From positions 67,791,469 to 67,855,468 of the forward strand of contig NC_088677.1 of NCBI RefSeq assembly GCF_950023065.1: a DNA stretch of 64,000 nt, in the 5' to 3' direction. Origin of the DNA: Planococcus citri. Taxonomy: Eukaryota > Arthropoda > Insecta > Hemiptera > Pseudococcidae. Position 1 is the stretch's first letter; every line of letters begins with the position of its first letter. The position numbers and the translations under genes are program-made. This document shows, in pieces, positions 49,263-60,448 of the stretch. Below the pieces are notes generated by a model. The model was not told the origin of the DNA. It saw only the letters and a program-made list of their open reading frames with translations, and made no database searches.

Positions 49263-50531
49263 ATGTCTTCAACTCGTGTGGAAATCGATGAAATTATCGA
49301 CGATAAGATCGATCAAAACAAAACGCTATTCCATGTCCGTTTGAAAAAACCACCTGTAGAATTTTGGCTACCGTACGATAAAATACCATCGGCAGATTTG
49401 ATCGTAAAGTATGTTGTACGTTTGATTCCAAGTTTACCTTCTGGACAGGGCGAAGTGGATCGCAGTTTAGATAGAATCCACGATATACTAAAGAAACCTG
49501 TGAAAAACGAATTGAATGATTTAGTCAAGACATTCAGAACGTTACGCGGACTCGAGTTGCCTTACTCAAAATACTACAAAGTTATCGAACGTTTACAAAA
49601 AATGATACAAGAACGCGATACCGATTACGAAAAAATCGCGTGCGTTAGACGCGATATTCTGGTAGAAGAAATCATAGAAAAAAGGAAACTACAGCTGGAA
49701 AGCTTAAAAAGGACCGAAATGCAAATTAATGTCATCAGCGATCACAAGAAACCGATTAAGGTGGTCAACGATTACGATTTAGAAGAATTTCCGTCCTCAC
49801 TGAGGTACATTAATAAACAAATCGTTACTTCGTGCGAAAAAAACTTGGAAAAGGTGATGGTCGGATGCGAATGCAAAAGCAGCGAAGATTGTCGACTATC
49901 GTCGTGTTCGCATTACGACTACGAAAAAGCGTTGTATCTGTCTTTGACCACTACAAAGAAAGTCGCCGGTGGAAAGCTATCCAATCGTGTGGTTGTGCCT
50001 TATGACGAAAAAGGAAAATCCTTGAAACGGTATCCCAAATTCGAATGCAATGATCTTTGCAAATGCGACGCGAGTTGTCCCCGAAGAGTTGTACAAAAAG
50101 GATCGAATGTTAAACTCGAGATTTTTCGAACTTTCAGCGGATATGGTTGGGGAGTTCGTACGTTGGAAGCCATAGAAAAAGGCACTTTTGTATGTAGGTA
50201 CGCCGGCGAGATTCTCTTATGGGAAGAAGCTAACAAACGAACCTGTCACGAGTATTTGTTCGATATAATATTCGGTATCGATCCGGATATTGGTCATCCT
50301 AAGTATACAGTCGACGCTTACAGATATGGAAACATTTCCAGATTCGTGAACCATAATTGTAAACCTAATTTGAGCGTCGAGGTTGTATATATTGAGAATA
50401 TTTCCCTCGGCTTGGGCGAAATTTGCTTTTTTGCTGCGCAAGATATTCCTGCCAATGTAGAATTGAGTATAAATTACAAAGATCTCATAATGAGGCATCA
50501 TCAAACTTGTAAATGTTCCACGTGTGTTTAA
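49263..50531 (+). CDS. Su(var)3-9-type histone H3K9 methyltransferase-like protein, copy 1
   Basis: 422 codons in a single exon. Residues ~5-52 resemble a divergent chromodomain (VEIDEIIDDKI ... LIVKYVVRL), but the positions of the methyl-lysine aromatic cage appear to be non-aromatic. Residues ~60-160 are helical and charged. The pre-SET cysteines are at 202, 204, 210, 215, 262, 266, 268 and 272. The SET domain spans ~283-406 with GWGVRT (295-300), YAGEI, NISRFVNHNC (357-366) and the catalytic-type Tyr in ELSINY (~405). The post-SET tail is C-x-C-x2-C at 416-421, tighter than the usual C-x-C-x4-C. By family, it should methylate H3K9 in the nucleus using S-adenosylmethionine and promote heterochromatin. 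It is shorter than typical SUV39H proteins mainly in the SET-post-SET link. The start is fixed by the acceptor five bases upstream and by the paralogue. Confidence 0.88.
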   Translation: MSSTRVEIDEIIDDKIDQNKTLFHVRLKKPPVEFWLPYDKIPSADLIVKYVVRLIPSLPSGQGEVDRSLDRIHDILKKPVKNELNDLVKTFRTLRGLELPYSKYYKVIERLQKMIQERDTDYEKIACVRRDILVEEIIEKRKLQLESLKRTEMQINVISDHKKPIKVVNDYDLEEFPSSLRYINKQIVTSCEKNLEKVMVGCECKSSEDCRLSSCSHYDYEKALYLSLTTTKKVAGGKLSNRVVVPYDEKGKSLKRYPKFECNDLCKCDASCPRRVVQKGSNVKLEIFRTFSGYGWGVRTLEAIEKGTFVCRYAGEILLWEEANKRTCHEYLFDIIFGIDPDIGHPKYTVDAYRYGNISRFVNHNCKPNLSVEVVYIENISLGLGEICFFAAQDIPANVELSINYKDLIMRHHQTCKCSTCV

Positions 50532-52170
50532 TATCGATTCGATTATAACTATGTAATGTATTGGGACTTTTAAAGTGGATATCGATTTGAAAAATTCGAT
50601 TGGAAACAAACGACTTTTTTGATTATCTGTGATTTGTGTGTTTTATTATCAAGTAATTATCAATTTTTTTAGGGCCGAGTATTGTTTTAACGTAAAAAAA
50701 AAGATTTTATGTATGTAGATTTCAAAAGAAATTTTTTTCGAATGTGTTATCGATGTATCAATTATCAATTACAATTTTTTGTGAATTATTGGGTATAATA
50801 TAATTGACTTTGTTTATTCTTTTAATGGGTAGTGGTTTGTTTGATTTTTAGTTATTTTTGGGGAAATTCAGTGACGATGGTTATTGGTTAAAATTATGAC
50901 AAGTTTACCAGTTTTAAAAATTGTAGCCAGCTTAGAGCTAGTTTTTCTTCTGCTTTGAAACTGCAATTTTTATATGGTGTAGATAGTGAAAAATTGGATT
51001 TCTTTGACATTTCAATGATGTACTTATGTAATTGTGTGTTAAAATGTTTCAAAACAATAATTAGTGATCGTCATGATAGATACCTCCTTAGATTGATTCG
51101 TTTGGATCCCAGAATTCCATTTTTGTCAATTTTACGCATATCTGATACTTTTTTTTTTACCGAAATACAAAGTCATTTTACAAGGAGTACCTAACTGATT
51201 TGACGCGATTAGAAATTTGAAAATATTAAAATCTCAACATTTGGCCAATTTCGATAGTAAAAAATGAAAAAGTGTGCCCAAGATAGTAAAATACATACAG
51301 TAACTCCCAGGATATTATATGTAAAATGTAATAAGGCCCATGGGGTATCTTTTGAGCCCAAAATTTTCAGAGAAAAAAAGAACTGAAAAATCGTTGAAAA
51401 GTGGGATTGGGCTGCTACAACTTTTGGAATTGCCTGAAACTCTACTTGAAATTAGAAAAGACGATTCAATAAATTGTAGCTGCCCTATCGCAGTTTTTGA
51501 TCATTTTTGGATTTTTTTGAAATTTTTTGGGCCCAAAAAATACTTTTTCAGATACGAAGACTCAAAAATGCGCTCAAACCTAAGGAAACTCGACTTGTGA
51601 AGTTGTGACTAGAAAAGAGAATTCTCAATCACATTTTCAGGGTGTCTACAGGTGGTAAAAGTAGTGAAAATTTACTGATTTTTAGCAATTTTGCTTGAAG
51701 GGAAGTCAAAAATGAAAAACAAAATTGGAAAATCCAGTTGATCAACAATTTGAAAAACTAGTCAAGTGCCAAAGTTCATTTGAACAAATTTTATGGAAAA
51801 CTGGAATTTCCAACAAAATTTCTGGAGGCTTCAAAACGGCTTAAAACCATTTCCAGTTCACTCTTATTTCAGAGAATTTCCCCGAATGCACTTTCCCAGA
51901 TGAAAAAAATAATCTCAAATTGCCATTTTTCCAAGTAATGAATTTCACAAATAAAAAATTCTCAAAAAATCGACGACTCTTTCCTCTCTTCCCTTACTCT
52001 GAAAAGCCTGCCTGCCAAAATGAACGAGAAAATCTTGGCCTTTTTTGGAGAAAATTAATGTCTACTTGTTTGTAAAAATGAAAATGAATTAATATTTGTA
52101 ATCTGTGTCAAAACTGCAGACGCAAAAAAGCCCAAGTTGCTGGACGTCTTAAAATACAAATTTATTCATT
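50532..52170. other. Intergenic between the SET genes, left part
   Basis: 3' flank of copy 1, then AT-rich DNA. A fragment at ~51740-51870 (tttctggaggcttcaaaacg) belongs to the foldback family. No gene supported. Confidence 0.4.
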
Positions 52171-52179
52171 CATTCATAT

Positions 52180-52330
52180 ACTTACAGAAAATTTCTGTTC
52201 TGAAGGTCAAAATTTCTAAACTGTCTGCTTTTCTACTAAAATTACTAAAAAAAAATCTTTTTTTTTTAGCCAAAATTGCCCCCAGCTTCTTTTTTTTGAT
52301 CAAAATCGTCAAAAAGAGATCTTCCTTTTT
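52180..52330. repeat. Short degenerate 'ccaaaattg' array
   Basis: A few units of the same style as 41530-42420, ending in a G-run at ~52336. Confidence 0.35.
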
Positions 52331-52624
52331 GACGAGGGGGGGGGGTTAAAAATTTTTGGGAAGTTGCTGATTATTTTCTGAAAGGTAGTGATTTTCGGTC
52401 AACAAATTTTGGTGATTTTTCAAAAATTTATATCTCATGTGTCTTTATAACTTTCTTACACTTGATGTGTATCCTGAAAATCACCATTTTACTGTTTTAA
52501 GTACATGTTTTAATTTTTTTAAATTGTCAGAATTGGTCTAAAAGTCAAAATTCTGAGACCTTTGAAGGCTTTGAACCTCTGTGGGAGACTTAATTTTGTG
52601 ATTGGACAGTTATATCTAAATTTT

Positions 52625-52868
52625 GTGGTGGACTACCTTAAGGGTCCTCTTAATAATTTTTTTTAAGTGGGGGGGAGAGGGGGTTAAATCGGTTACTGCA
52701 CTCTCGTGGATTGAAAAAGATTTGAGATTCAGTGTGGATTATCTCTGTGGTGGACTACCTTAAGGGTCCTCTTAATAATTTTTTTTAAGTGGGGGGAGAG
52801 GGGGTTAAATCGGTTACTGCACACTCGTGGATTGAAAAAGATTTGAGATTCAGTGTGGATTGTCTCGA
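52625..52868. repeat. Two tandem copies of a 122 bp unit
   Basis: The block beginning gtggtggactaccttaaggg (52625) recurs at 52747 nearly unchanged, including a G-run and the gattgaaaaagatttgagat block. High identity indicates a recent duplication. Confidence 0.85.
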
Positions 52869-53390
52869 CCCGAAATTCGCTGAAGTCTGCAGAAGAGGGG
52901 GGGGGGGGTAATAGTTTAAAGAAGTCAAAATGGGAATCGAAAGTTCCATAACTTGAAATTTTTCAAAAATTAGTCTTCTAGAGCCATCTAGAAGGCTGAG
53001 ATCTCATCCGAAGGTTTCTCTAAGAGTGTTTTTTGAGGGTTTTGACTTTTCATCCCCTTTCCTCCTTTTTTTGCAGCTACGAGAAGGTGAATTTTCGCGC
53101 CCTTTTTCACCACGTTTTGATTTTGTGTCATTAATGGAGCCTTTGTAAATTGTCCTAGGAGGCTGAAATTTAGCGTGTACATCTGGACAGTGTCTTTGAA
53201 CCGGTTTTTGGAAGTGTAGATTTTTCAACCCCTTGCCACCTCTCTCCTGATTACAAAAAAGTGGATGGGGGCTCAAATATCTGAATCTTGATTGTAAGGG
53301 CTGATTTTGATGGCCGAGTGTTCATCAAAAATGCTCCTGCACTGAACAATTCAATGACATTTGCTCATGTAAGTACTTATAATTTATGTA
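52869..53390. other. Intergenic with two imperfect ~170 bp repeat blocks
   Basis: Blocks starting aaggctgagat (~52992) and aggctgaaat (~53160) share a TTTT-caacccctt-cctcct style ending. Weakly related; no gene. Confidence 0.3.
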
Positions 53391-53811
53391 CAAATAAATA
53401 TCGTTGAGTGGTTACATGTAGGCTATGGGCAAAACAACTCCATTGAGTTGTGATCAGTGTTATCAAACTTCAGAGATGCGTTAACGTTATTCTACAAGTC
53501 ACGTATTAATCTCGCTACAATTAAGATAAAAGTTAAATTTAATGTATGACGACTTCCCTATATCTACATTATCAATCAGTTTCGGAAAGTCTCTTATTTT
53601 ACTTTGAATAGTATGTAATAAAGTTTCATGTTCGGATTCGCTCTAGGCTCTAGGTATATAAAATTATCATGAAACTGTGTTGATAATTCGCGAATGTGTG
53701 TGGTTTTTCAAATATACTCGTAATTTCAAATCGAGCTGGTAGCCAATTTTTTTCATCGTTTTGATACCAGAGAATAATATAATCAATTCTTCAAGCCATA
53801 TTTCTAATCAG

Positions 53812-53890
53812 GTTAGTCAAATTTGTTGAAAAATAATTCACAAGTATATCTTTTACCCATGTTTTTAAAACCAATTCCCACATATTTCAG
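53812..53890 (+). other. 5'-UTR intron of the second SET-domain gene
   Basis: 79 bases between ctaatcag|gttagtca and cacatatttcag|acagaATG, matching the intron at 49183-49257 in position and context. Confidence 0.75.
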
Positions 53891-53895
53891 ACAGA

Positions 53896-55185
53896 ATGTC
53901 TTCAACAACTCATCGTGTGGAAATTGATGAAATTATCGACGATAAAATCGCCGAAAACGAGACGCTTTTCCAAGTCCGACTGAAAAACCCACCTGTAAAA
54001 TTTTGGCTACCGTGCGATAAAATGCCATCGGAAGATTTGATCATTAAGTACGTTATACGTTTGATTCCAACTTTACCTTCTGGACGACGCGAAGTTGCTC
54101 GTAATTTTGACAGAATCTACGATTTAGTAAAGAAACCGGTGAAAAACGAATTGAATAATTTAATGAATTCATTCAGAACGCTTCGTGGACTCGAGTTGCC
54201 ATTTTCAAATTACTACTTCGTTCTTAAAAGTTTACAGAACTTGATACATGAACGTATCACCGATTACGAAAAAATCGCCAGCGTTAGACGCGATATTTTG
54301 GTAGAAGAAATGATAAAAGAGAGGCAATCGCAGCTGGAAAATTTGAAAAGCACTGAGATCGATATTAATATCATCAGCGATCACAGGAAACCGATTAAGG
54401 TGGTGAATGATTACGATTTAGAAAAATTCCCATCGTCTTTGAACTACATCAACGAACAGATTTTCACCAAATCTGGTGAGAAAAAAATGGAAAAGGTGAT
54501 CATCGGATGCGAATGCAAAAGCAGCGAAGAGTGTCGACGATCGTCTTGTTCGCATTACGATTTCGAAAGAGATGTTTTGTCGGTGATTCAACCTACGAAA
54601 AAAGCAAAGGCTGGAGAACACTCCAATCTGGTGGTTGTACCATACGACGATAGAGGAAGATCTTTGAACATGTATCCCAAATTCGAATGTAATGAACTTT
54701 GCAAGTGCGACGCGAATTGTTCCAGAAAAGTTGTCCAAAAAGGATCGAATGTCGAACTCGAGATTTTTCGAACTTTCAGCGGATGTGGTTGGGGAGTTCG
54801 TACGTTGGAAGCCATTGAAGAGGGCACTTTTGTCTGTAAATACGCCGGCGAGATTCTGTTATGGGAAGAAGCTAAAAAAAGAGATTGTCACGAGTATTTG
54901 TTCGATAGCGAATATAGTCATGACTGGAATAAAGGCCATTCTAGGTATATAATCGACGGCTACAGATATGGTAATATTTCCAGATTCGTCAACCATAATT
55001 GCGAACCAAATTTGAGTGTTCAGATCGTATGCATTGAGAATATCTCCGTCGAGTTGGGCGAAATTTGCTTTTTTGCTGCTAAAGATATCGCCGCCAATGA
55101 AGAATTGAGTATTAATTACAAAGATCTCATCTTGAGACATCATCAAACCTGCAAATGTTCCACGTGTTACGATTATTACGAATAA
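53896..55185 (+). CDS. Su(var)3-9-type histone H3K9 methyltransferase-like protein, copy 2
   Basis: 429 codons in one exon, clearly paralogous to copy 1 over its whole length and preceded by related upstream sequence, so the two arose by tandem duplication with a period of about 4.6 kb. Same architecture: chromodomain-like N-terminus without an obvious aromatic cage, helical linker, pre-SET cysteines (GCECKSSEECRRSSC and ECNELCKCDANC), SET domain with GWGVRT, YAGEI, NISRFVNHNC and ELSINY, and a compact CKCSTC post-SET followed by a short acidic YDYYE tail absent from copy 1. Many differences are conservative and no stop or frameshift has appeared, so both copies look functional. Differences cluster in the linker and around the substrate-side insert (residues ~330-345). 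One may act in a different tissue or sex, which is inference. Confidence 0.88.
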   Translation: MSSTTHRVEIDEIIDDKIAENETLFQVRLKNPPVKFWLPCDKMPSEDLIIKYVIRLIPTLPSGRREVARNFDRIYDLVKKPVKNELNNLMNSFRTLRGLELPFSNYYFVLKSLQNLIHERITDYEKIASVRRDILVEEMIKERQSQLENLKSTEIDINIISDHRKPIKVVNDYDLEKFPSSLNYINEQIFTKSGEKKMEKVIIGCECKSSEECRRSSCSHYDFERDVLSVIQPTKKAKAGEHSNLVVVPYDDRGRSLNMYPKFECNELCKCDANCSRKVVQKGSNVELEIFRTFSGCGWGVRTLEAIEEGTFVCKYAGEILLWEEAKKRDCHEYLFDSEYSHDWNKGHSRYIIDGYRYGNISRFVNHNCEPNLSVQIVCIENISVELGEICFFAAKDIAANEELSINYKDLILRHHQTCKCSTCYDYYE

Positions 55186-55855
55186 TATCGATTATGTACC
55201 TACCTGTTACAGTGTTATTAGGTTATTGACGCTTCCAAAGTGAATATTTGAAAAATTCAATTGGAAACAAACGATTCGATACCATTTGTGTGCGATTGCG
55301 TGTTTTATTACGAATTAATCATCGACTTAATAAGAATTAAGCGTTACTGTGATGTATAAATAAGATATTTTATGCATATTTACCGGATAAATTATAAATT
55401 TATGGTGACAATTTTTTCGATATCATCAAAAATGATGCGAAAGCTTGACAGTATTAACGATTCATCAATTATAATTTTTTTTTAGATTACTGAGTACGAT
55501 TTTTTGACTTTTTATCGATGTGGAACTGTTGAATTTTGAGTGAGAGTAGTTCATAAAAAAAGATTCGTACCAGATCACGTATATTTTGTTAAATGTGCCT
55601 AGTAAGCCCTAATGGTAAAAATGGGTTTCAAGCTTGATTATAATGATTCAGTTATTTGAGTTCAAATATAATTTTTTTTTTTTTTGGATTCGACCCTTTT
55701 GTATCACCTTAACCTTAGCTTTTGGTTACTTTATCAAAATGTTGATTGCTAAAATTTAAAAGAGAAATGTTGATGGCATCAACAAGTGAATAATTTGCAT
55801 AAATTATACCTATACTTTTTATCCTTTTTCAACTGGCCACTCTGTCTTTTCAGCA
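55186..55855. other. 3' flank of SET copy 2, nothing else seen
   Basis: The first ~120 bases still resemble the 3' flank of copy 1 (attggaaacaaacga and gtgttttatta blocks), showing that the duplicated unit includes the 3' UTR. Then AT-rich sequence. Confidence 0.5.
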
Positions 55856-55859
55856 TTAC

Positions 55860-56640
55860 AATGTCCAAGTCTCGCTGTTTGTCGAAAATTGCAAAAAGTC
55901 TCGCCATTTGTCAAATACCAAAAAGTGTCTGTCATTTTTTACCAAAAATTGTCAACGTTTTTTTTGTTCAATATTGTTGAAAAGTTTCGCAAAGTTTCGT
56001 TTTTTGAAAAAAATATCGTCTTTTTGCAAAAAAAATCCGAAAAGTTTGAGTTTCTCTCATAAGTTGTTCTAAAGTCTCGTTTTTTTTCGAGAAATTTCCA
56101 AGATTCTCACTTTTTTTACCAAAAAATTGCGAAATAGTCTCATTTTTTTACAAACATTGTAAAAATGTGTATTTTTTGCTGAAATTGCCAACGATTAGAT
56201 TTTTTGGAATACTGTCTCGTAATTTTTTTTCCATATTAAAATTTTTTGTGAGTAAGCTTTTTGTATTAAAATTTCATTTTTGACCAAAAATTGTCAAAAG
56301 GTTTTTTTTTTGTTGAATATTGTTTGCAAAAAAAATCGTGAAAAGCCTTGCCATTTGCATAGACTGTCATAATCTGGCGTTCAGCTAAAAATAGCGAAAA
56401 ACTCGCCATTTGTTAAAATTGCCAGTGTAAAGTCTCGTTTTTTCAAAAAAATATCGCTTCTTTGCAAAAAAAAATTCCAAAAAAAGTATGACTTTTTCTC
56501 ATAAGTTGTCCTGAAGTTTCATTTTTTTGCAAGAAATTGCCAAGATCCCCACTTTTTTCACCAAAAAATTGCAAAATGGTCTCATTTTTTTACAATGATT
56601 ATAAAAATATGTGCTTTTGCTAAAATTGCCTATTTTATTT
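55860..56640. repeat. Degenerate array of 'gtctcgttttttgcaaaaattg' type units
   Basis: Same unit style as 41530-42420. A ~430 bp part appears duplicated within it (blocks around 56000-56170 and 56430-56600 share tctcataagttgtcctgaag-like sequence). Confidence 0.55.
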
Positions 56641-57424
56641 TTTGGAATTTTTTTTTGTGAGTTTTTTGGTTTTGGCTATGCTGAAGTTTGTTTGTTTTTT
56701 TTTTGTTTTTTAATTTACTTAGCATGAGTCCTGACGTTTTATTCAAATGGAAGAATGCCAGGTCAAAACATTCATTTCTGTCAGCAACCAACCTCGGATT
56801 TGTAAAAATCGAAAAGTCGAATTAGATTTTTTATACCTAATTTTTTAAAACTTTTCAAAAATATATGTATTGTGTGCGGTTATTTTTTTAAATTTTGATT
56901 AAAATTTTTGACCCATGAGCCTCTAAGAAATGTTAAAATCTCAACGAGAAATGAACTTGATATCTCGTAGACTGAATGAGTTTTATAATGATTTTAAATA
57001 TTGTAATTAGACTATGTTTGATTGTTTGAAGATCATCAACTGATAATTAATTTATATTTGTTTCTTTGTTACAGGTGAGTATCGAATTGTCATTTCAAAA
57101 TTTGAAAAATTATATTTTGTTTCTACCAATAAGTAAGTTATTTTTCCAAGTACCTAACTAAGAATATAAATTATGATATTTTAGCATAAAAGTAAAAATA
57201 TACACCATGAAATAATTTTTAAAAACTAGTGAATATTTTTTCGAATTCTATGTTAAATTAATTACATTGAATTAAAATCATACAAACTTGAAAATTTAAG
57301 AGTAGCAAAACGAAAATTAAAAAAAATATATAAAGTTGGAAATCACATTTTACACAAAATGGCTCATTTTCAAAAAGAAAATCATTCGATGAAGTTGGGC
57401 TTGCCAACTCTGTTGCACGAAATT
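56641..57424. other. Intergenic, nothing recognised; 3' flank of innexin 1
   Basis: AT-rich. The polyadenylation region of the minus-strand innexin should lie at the right end. Confidence 0.4.
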
Positions 57425-59356
57425 TTAAAAACAATCGGTTTGATTTCTTCTTAGATGTTGAAGTTCTCCCATTTCATGAGGAATCAACAATGCGTGCAGT
57501 TCCTTTATAAAGTCGCGATAACATTTCGAATTTAAATTTCTACCAATCAAGTCCCATAAGAAGAAATCGCCTATCTGAAAAATCAGAAAAATCAATCGAT
57601 TTATCAACTTTTATCGAGGAATGGAAAAGTTTGCTGCGTAAAATTTCATTTGCTATAATTCTGATTTTCATAGAGTTACTCTTTCGAGAATAAACAGAAT
57701 ATTTTGTTTCATTTTTTGGCGACTGAATTCCAAAAAAAAAATTCTCTTCAAAGTGTAAAAATTCTGTTTTTTTTTTCAGTTTTAAAATTTACTCTAAACG
57801 ATTTGAACTTAATTTTGAGGAATAATCATGCATATTTCGCATCAAAAGAGCCAGTTCTGTGGACGCTAAGAAAGGGGAATAGATTATTGAATTGAATAAA
57901 AAAAATTTGACTCACTTGAGTTTTTCTGACGAGATCTTCAATTTTATGTTTTTCTCCAAAAATAGCGTGCTTTTTCAAATACATTCCGCGTAAAAATGAA
58001 AAGTGGAAGACGGCAATGTTGTGTATGATGGGTAAAACAGAAACGCAAACCAAGAAGCTGAACCAAAACCTACGAAAAAATTTATTAAATAGAGCTTATC
58101 TACATAATTATGATTAAACGCGACGTTGTATTTTCGAAAAATCACACTTCTGCTACCATAAAAATATGTAAATTTTCTCGTTCACGTTGTTGATAGGTAG
58201 TATGCAAAGGTAATCGTAATTTTGAAGGCTTCCACTCGGACCATATCTATGAAAATCGCATTTCGTTATTCGCGGGAAAATATTTATCACCGAATCTGTT
58301 CTATTTATTTGATGGATATGAGTGACTGGTAGAATTTCAGGACCGTATTGCATAAATTGGCCATCCAGCAGTAAATCAGTCATGTATATATTGAATACCT
58401 GAAATTGCAAATCTATTAGGTACTCAAAATGTGGTGAAAATTACAGGTAGGTAAATCAAAGTACATATGAACGATGCGAGCAATGCTTACCAAGTTTACG
58501 AAGTTGAGAATTTCGCAAAAGAAATACATCCAAAAATACATATTGTGGGTATGTAAAGAATCAGCGCAATACTTCGCCAATATTTTTACCTTGTTTTCGT
58601 GTTTGGGCTTGACCGAAGGACCTCTGAGTTTTTTTGTCAAATTGTCAAGTTTTCTTCCTTCCCAATCTTTCCAAATCCAATGAGGAATGTAAAATAGAGC
58701 GCTCTGAAAATCAAGTCGATAATTTTTCAAGGGAGTTTGCAATTCTTGTATAGGTACTGAAAATCGTTTATCGAGGACATCCCACCTTGTAATGACTAAT
58801 GAGTACTGAGGCAGTCATGACTACAGATTTTATTATTCGTAATTTCGTATGCCTACACTTGCCTACTCACCTGTATCAACAAAACGATTGGAACCCATCG
58901 ATAAAAAGAGTTCATTTTTTTCTTCTCGCTGTTCTGCACATATGGTCCTACTTCATGCATTTTCCATCTTTTAGGCACCTGCTCGGTATATGTATATCCC
59001 ATATAACAGTAGGAATTTACTGCTTTTAATGCGTCTTCTACTGGTTTTTCTTCGATTTTGTTATTCGAGCCCAAACATACAATTGATTCATCTGAAATTT
59101 GACGTGATGATTATGTATTGACTCAGAAGTGCCCCCGACTTTACTGATTCAGATTCAAAAAATGCTGGTACTTTTACTCACCGACTAGTTCGTGGAGTGT
59201 GAGTATTACAAAACATGACACAAAAATCGCAGTTGTTATTCGGTAGTGAAATCGAAAAATCGTATTATCGATAATTGGCTTTTCGATTCCGTCTCGTACT
59301 TTAACGTGATTCCACAGAGACTTGACACCTCCCGGTAGCGCGGCTACTGTTGTCAT
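57425..59356 (-). CDS. Innexin (gap-junction channel protein), tandem copy 1, 6 exons
   Basis: Exons on the minus strand: 59182-59356, 58871-59091, 58491-58703, 58157-58398, 57916-58069, 57425-57574, all GT-AG and in phase, giving 384 residues. Innexins form insect gap junctions and hemichannels in the plasma membrane. Visible hallmarks: a short cytoplasmic N-terminus, TM1 (YRITTAIFVSCFVILTLHEL), first extracellular loop with two Cys (DESIVC and NSYC), a YRWVPIVLL variant of the family's YYQWVPFVLF signature at TM2, LHTHN in the cytoplasmic loop, TM3 (FFCEILNFVNL), second extracellular loop with the KCDFHRYGPSG and LC cysteines, NEKIYIFLWFWF leading into TM4, and a short tail. The subtype is unresolved; it looks closest to inx3-like proteins from memory, with low certainty. 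The tail is ~84 residues shorter than that of the neighbouring copy. Confidence 0.93.
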
Positions 59357-59580
59357 CTTTTGTTACTCGTACTGAAAACTGAAATCAGTTGAAACAATTT
59401 CATCATCAAAAAAGACTCCCCCTCCCCCCTCCCCCTCCCCACCCAAAAAAATGAACAAAAAAATTAATGATGACTGTGAAGGAAAAAATCTCGAATTGTC
59501 GGAAAAATTTTTGAACCAGACAAAACTAAATCGAAAAATCGTCCAGAAATGCATTACCATGTCAAACTTCCAATTGCTCG
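59357..59580. promoter_or_regulatory. Upstream flank of innexin 1
   Basis: Immediately upstream of the ATG on the minus strand, with a C-rich run at ~59417-59450. Promoter elements not identified. Confidence 0.3.
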
Positions 59581-59581
59581 A

Positions 59582-60308
59582 ATGCATTTTTTGATTTTTA
59601 GATAATTTTTAAAAATCAAATTTGAGTCAAAAATGTGAAAAAAATCAAAATTTTGCCAAATTTACCTAATACTGAAATTTGACACGAGTCATGTTTTCGA
59701 CTAGAAAATTGATTAGAAACTGTTTCGAACCGTTTTGAGCTGTTTAGAAGCCACCAAAAGCTTTTTGAAATCACCCGATGAAGTTGGAAATCTAGATATA
59801 ATTTATTTCGAAACCTAATTTCAACACGCTGAGTCCACTAGAGGTGGTTTCACTGTGTTCTGGAGCCTCCAGCCAGATTTTGAAAATTAGAGATTTTCAA
59901 AAAGGGCCATAAAAATTGCCCAAATCAACTAGTTAGAGGTGCCAAACTGAAGATTTTCAAAACAATTGGCACTTTTTGAATACCTGGAATTTCTAAAATA
60001 TGGCTGGAAGATCCAGAACAGATTGAAACAACCTCCAATAATTATGTTGAAATTCAGGTTTAAAATGAATTTCGGATATCCAACTTCAGTGAGTGATATT
60101 TCGTGAAAATTTCAATTTCCCAAAATCCGCTGAAGGCTCTACAATTGCTCAAAACGATTTTTAAAAGTTTCTAATCGATTTTGGAAATCAATAGGGCATG
60201 TAATGTACCAAATTTCAGGTTTCCTAGTCAAATTGGTAAAATTGTGATTTTTCCCCATTTTTGACTTAAATTTGATTTTCAAAAATTCACCAAAAATTGA
60301 TAAATGCG
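59582..60308. repeat. Foldback repeat, family member E
   Basis: Left aaaatcaaaattttgccaaa and right ttggtaaaattgtgattttt are mirror blocks, as are tgattagaaactgtttcgaa and ctaatcgatttt. The interior carries ctggagcctccag-type palindromes. Imperfect, so older than the foldback at 6565. Confidence 0.6.
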
Positions 60309-60448
60309 TAATTTTTAGTTCCTGAAATTTTGGTCACTGATATATTTTTACGTGTTCTTTTAATTAGCCATTTCTGTTTCAAAAACTAAAAAATTTTCTT
60401 GCCAATTGGGATACCTCCTTCGTGAATGATACCTAGAAAAGTTCTCTA

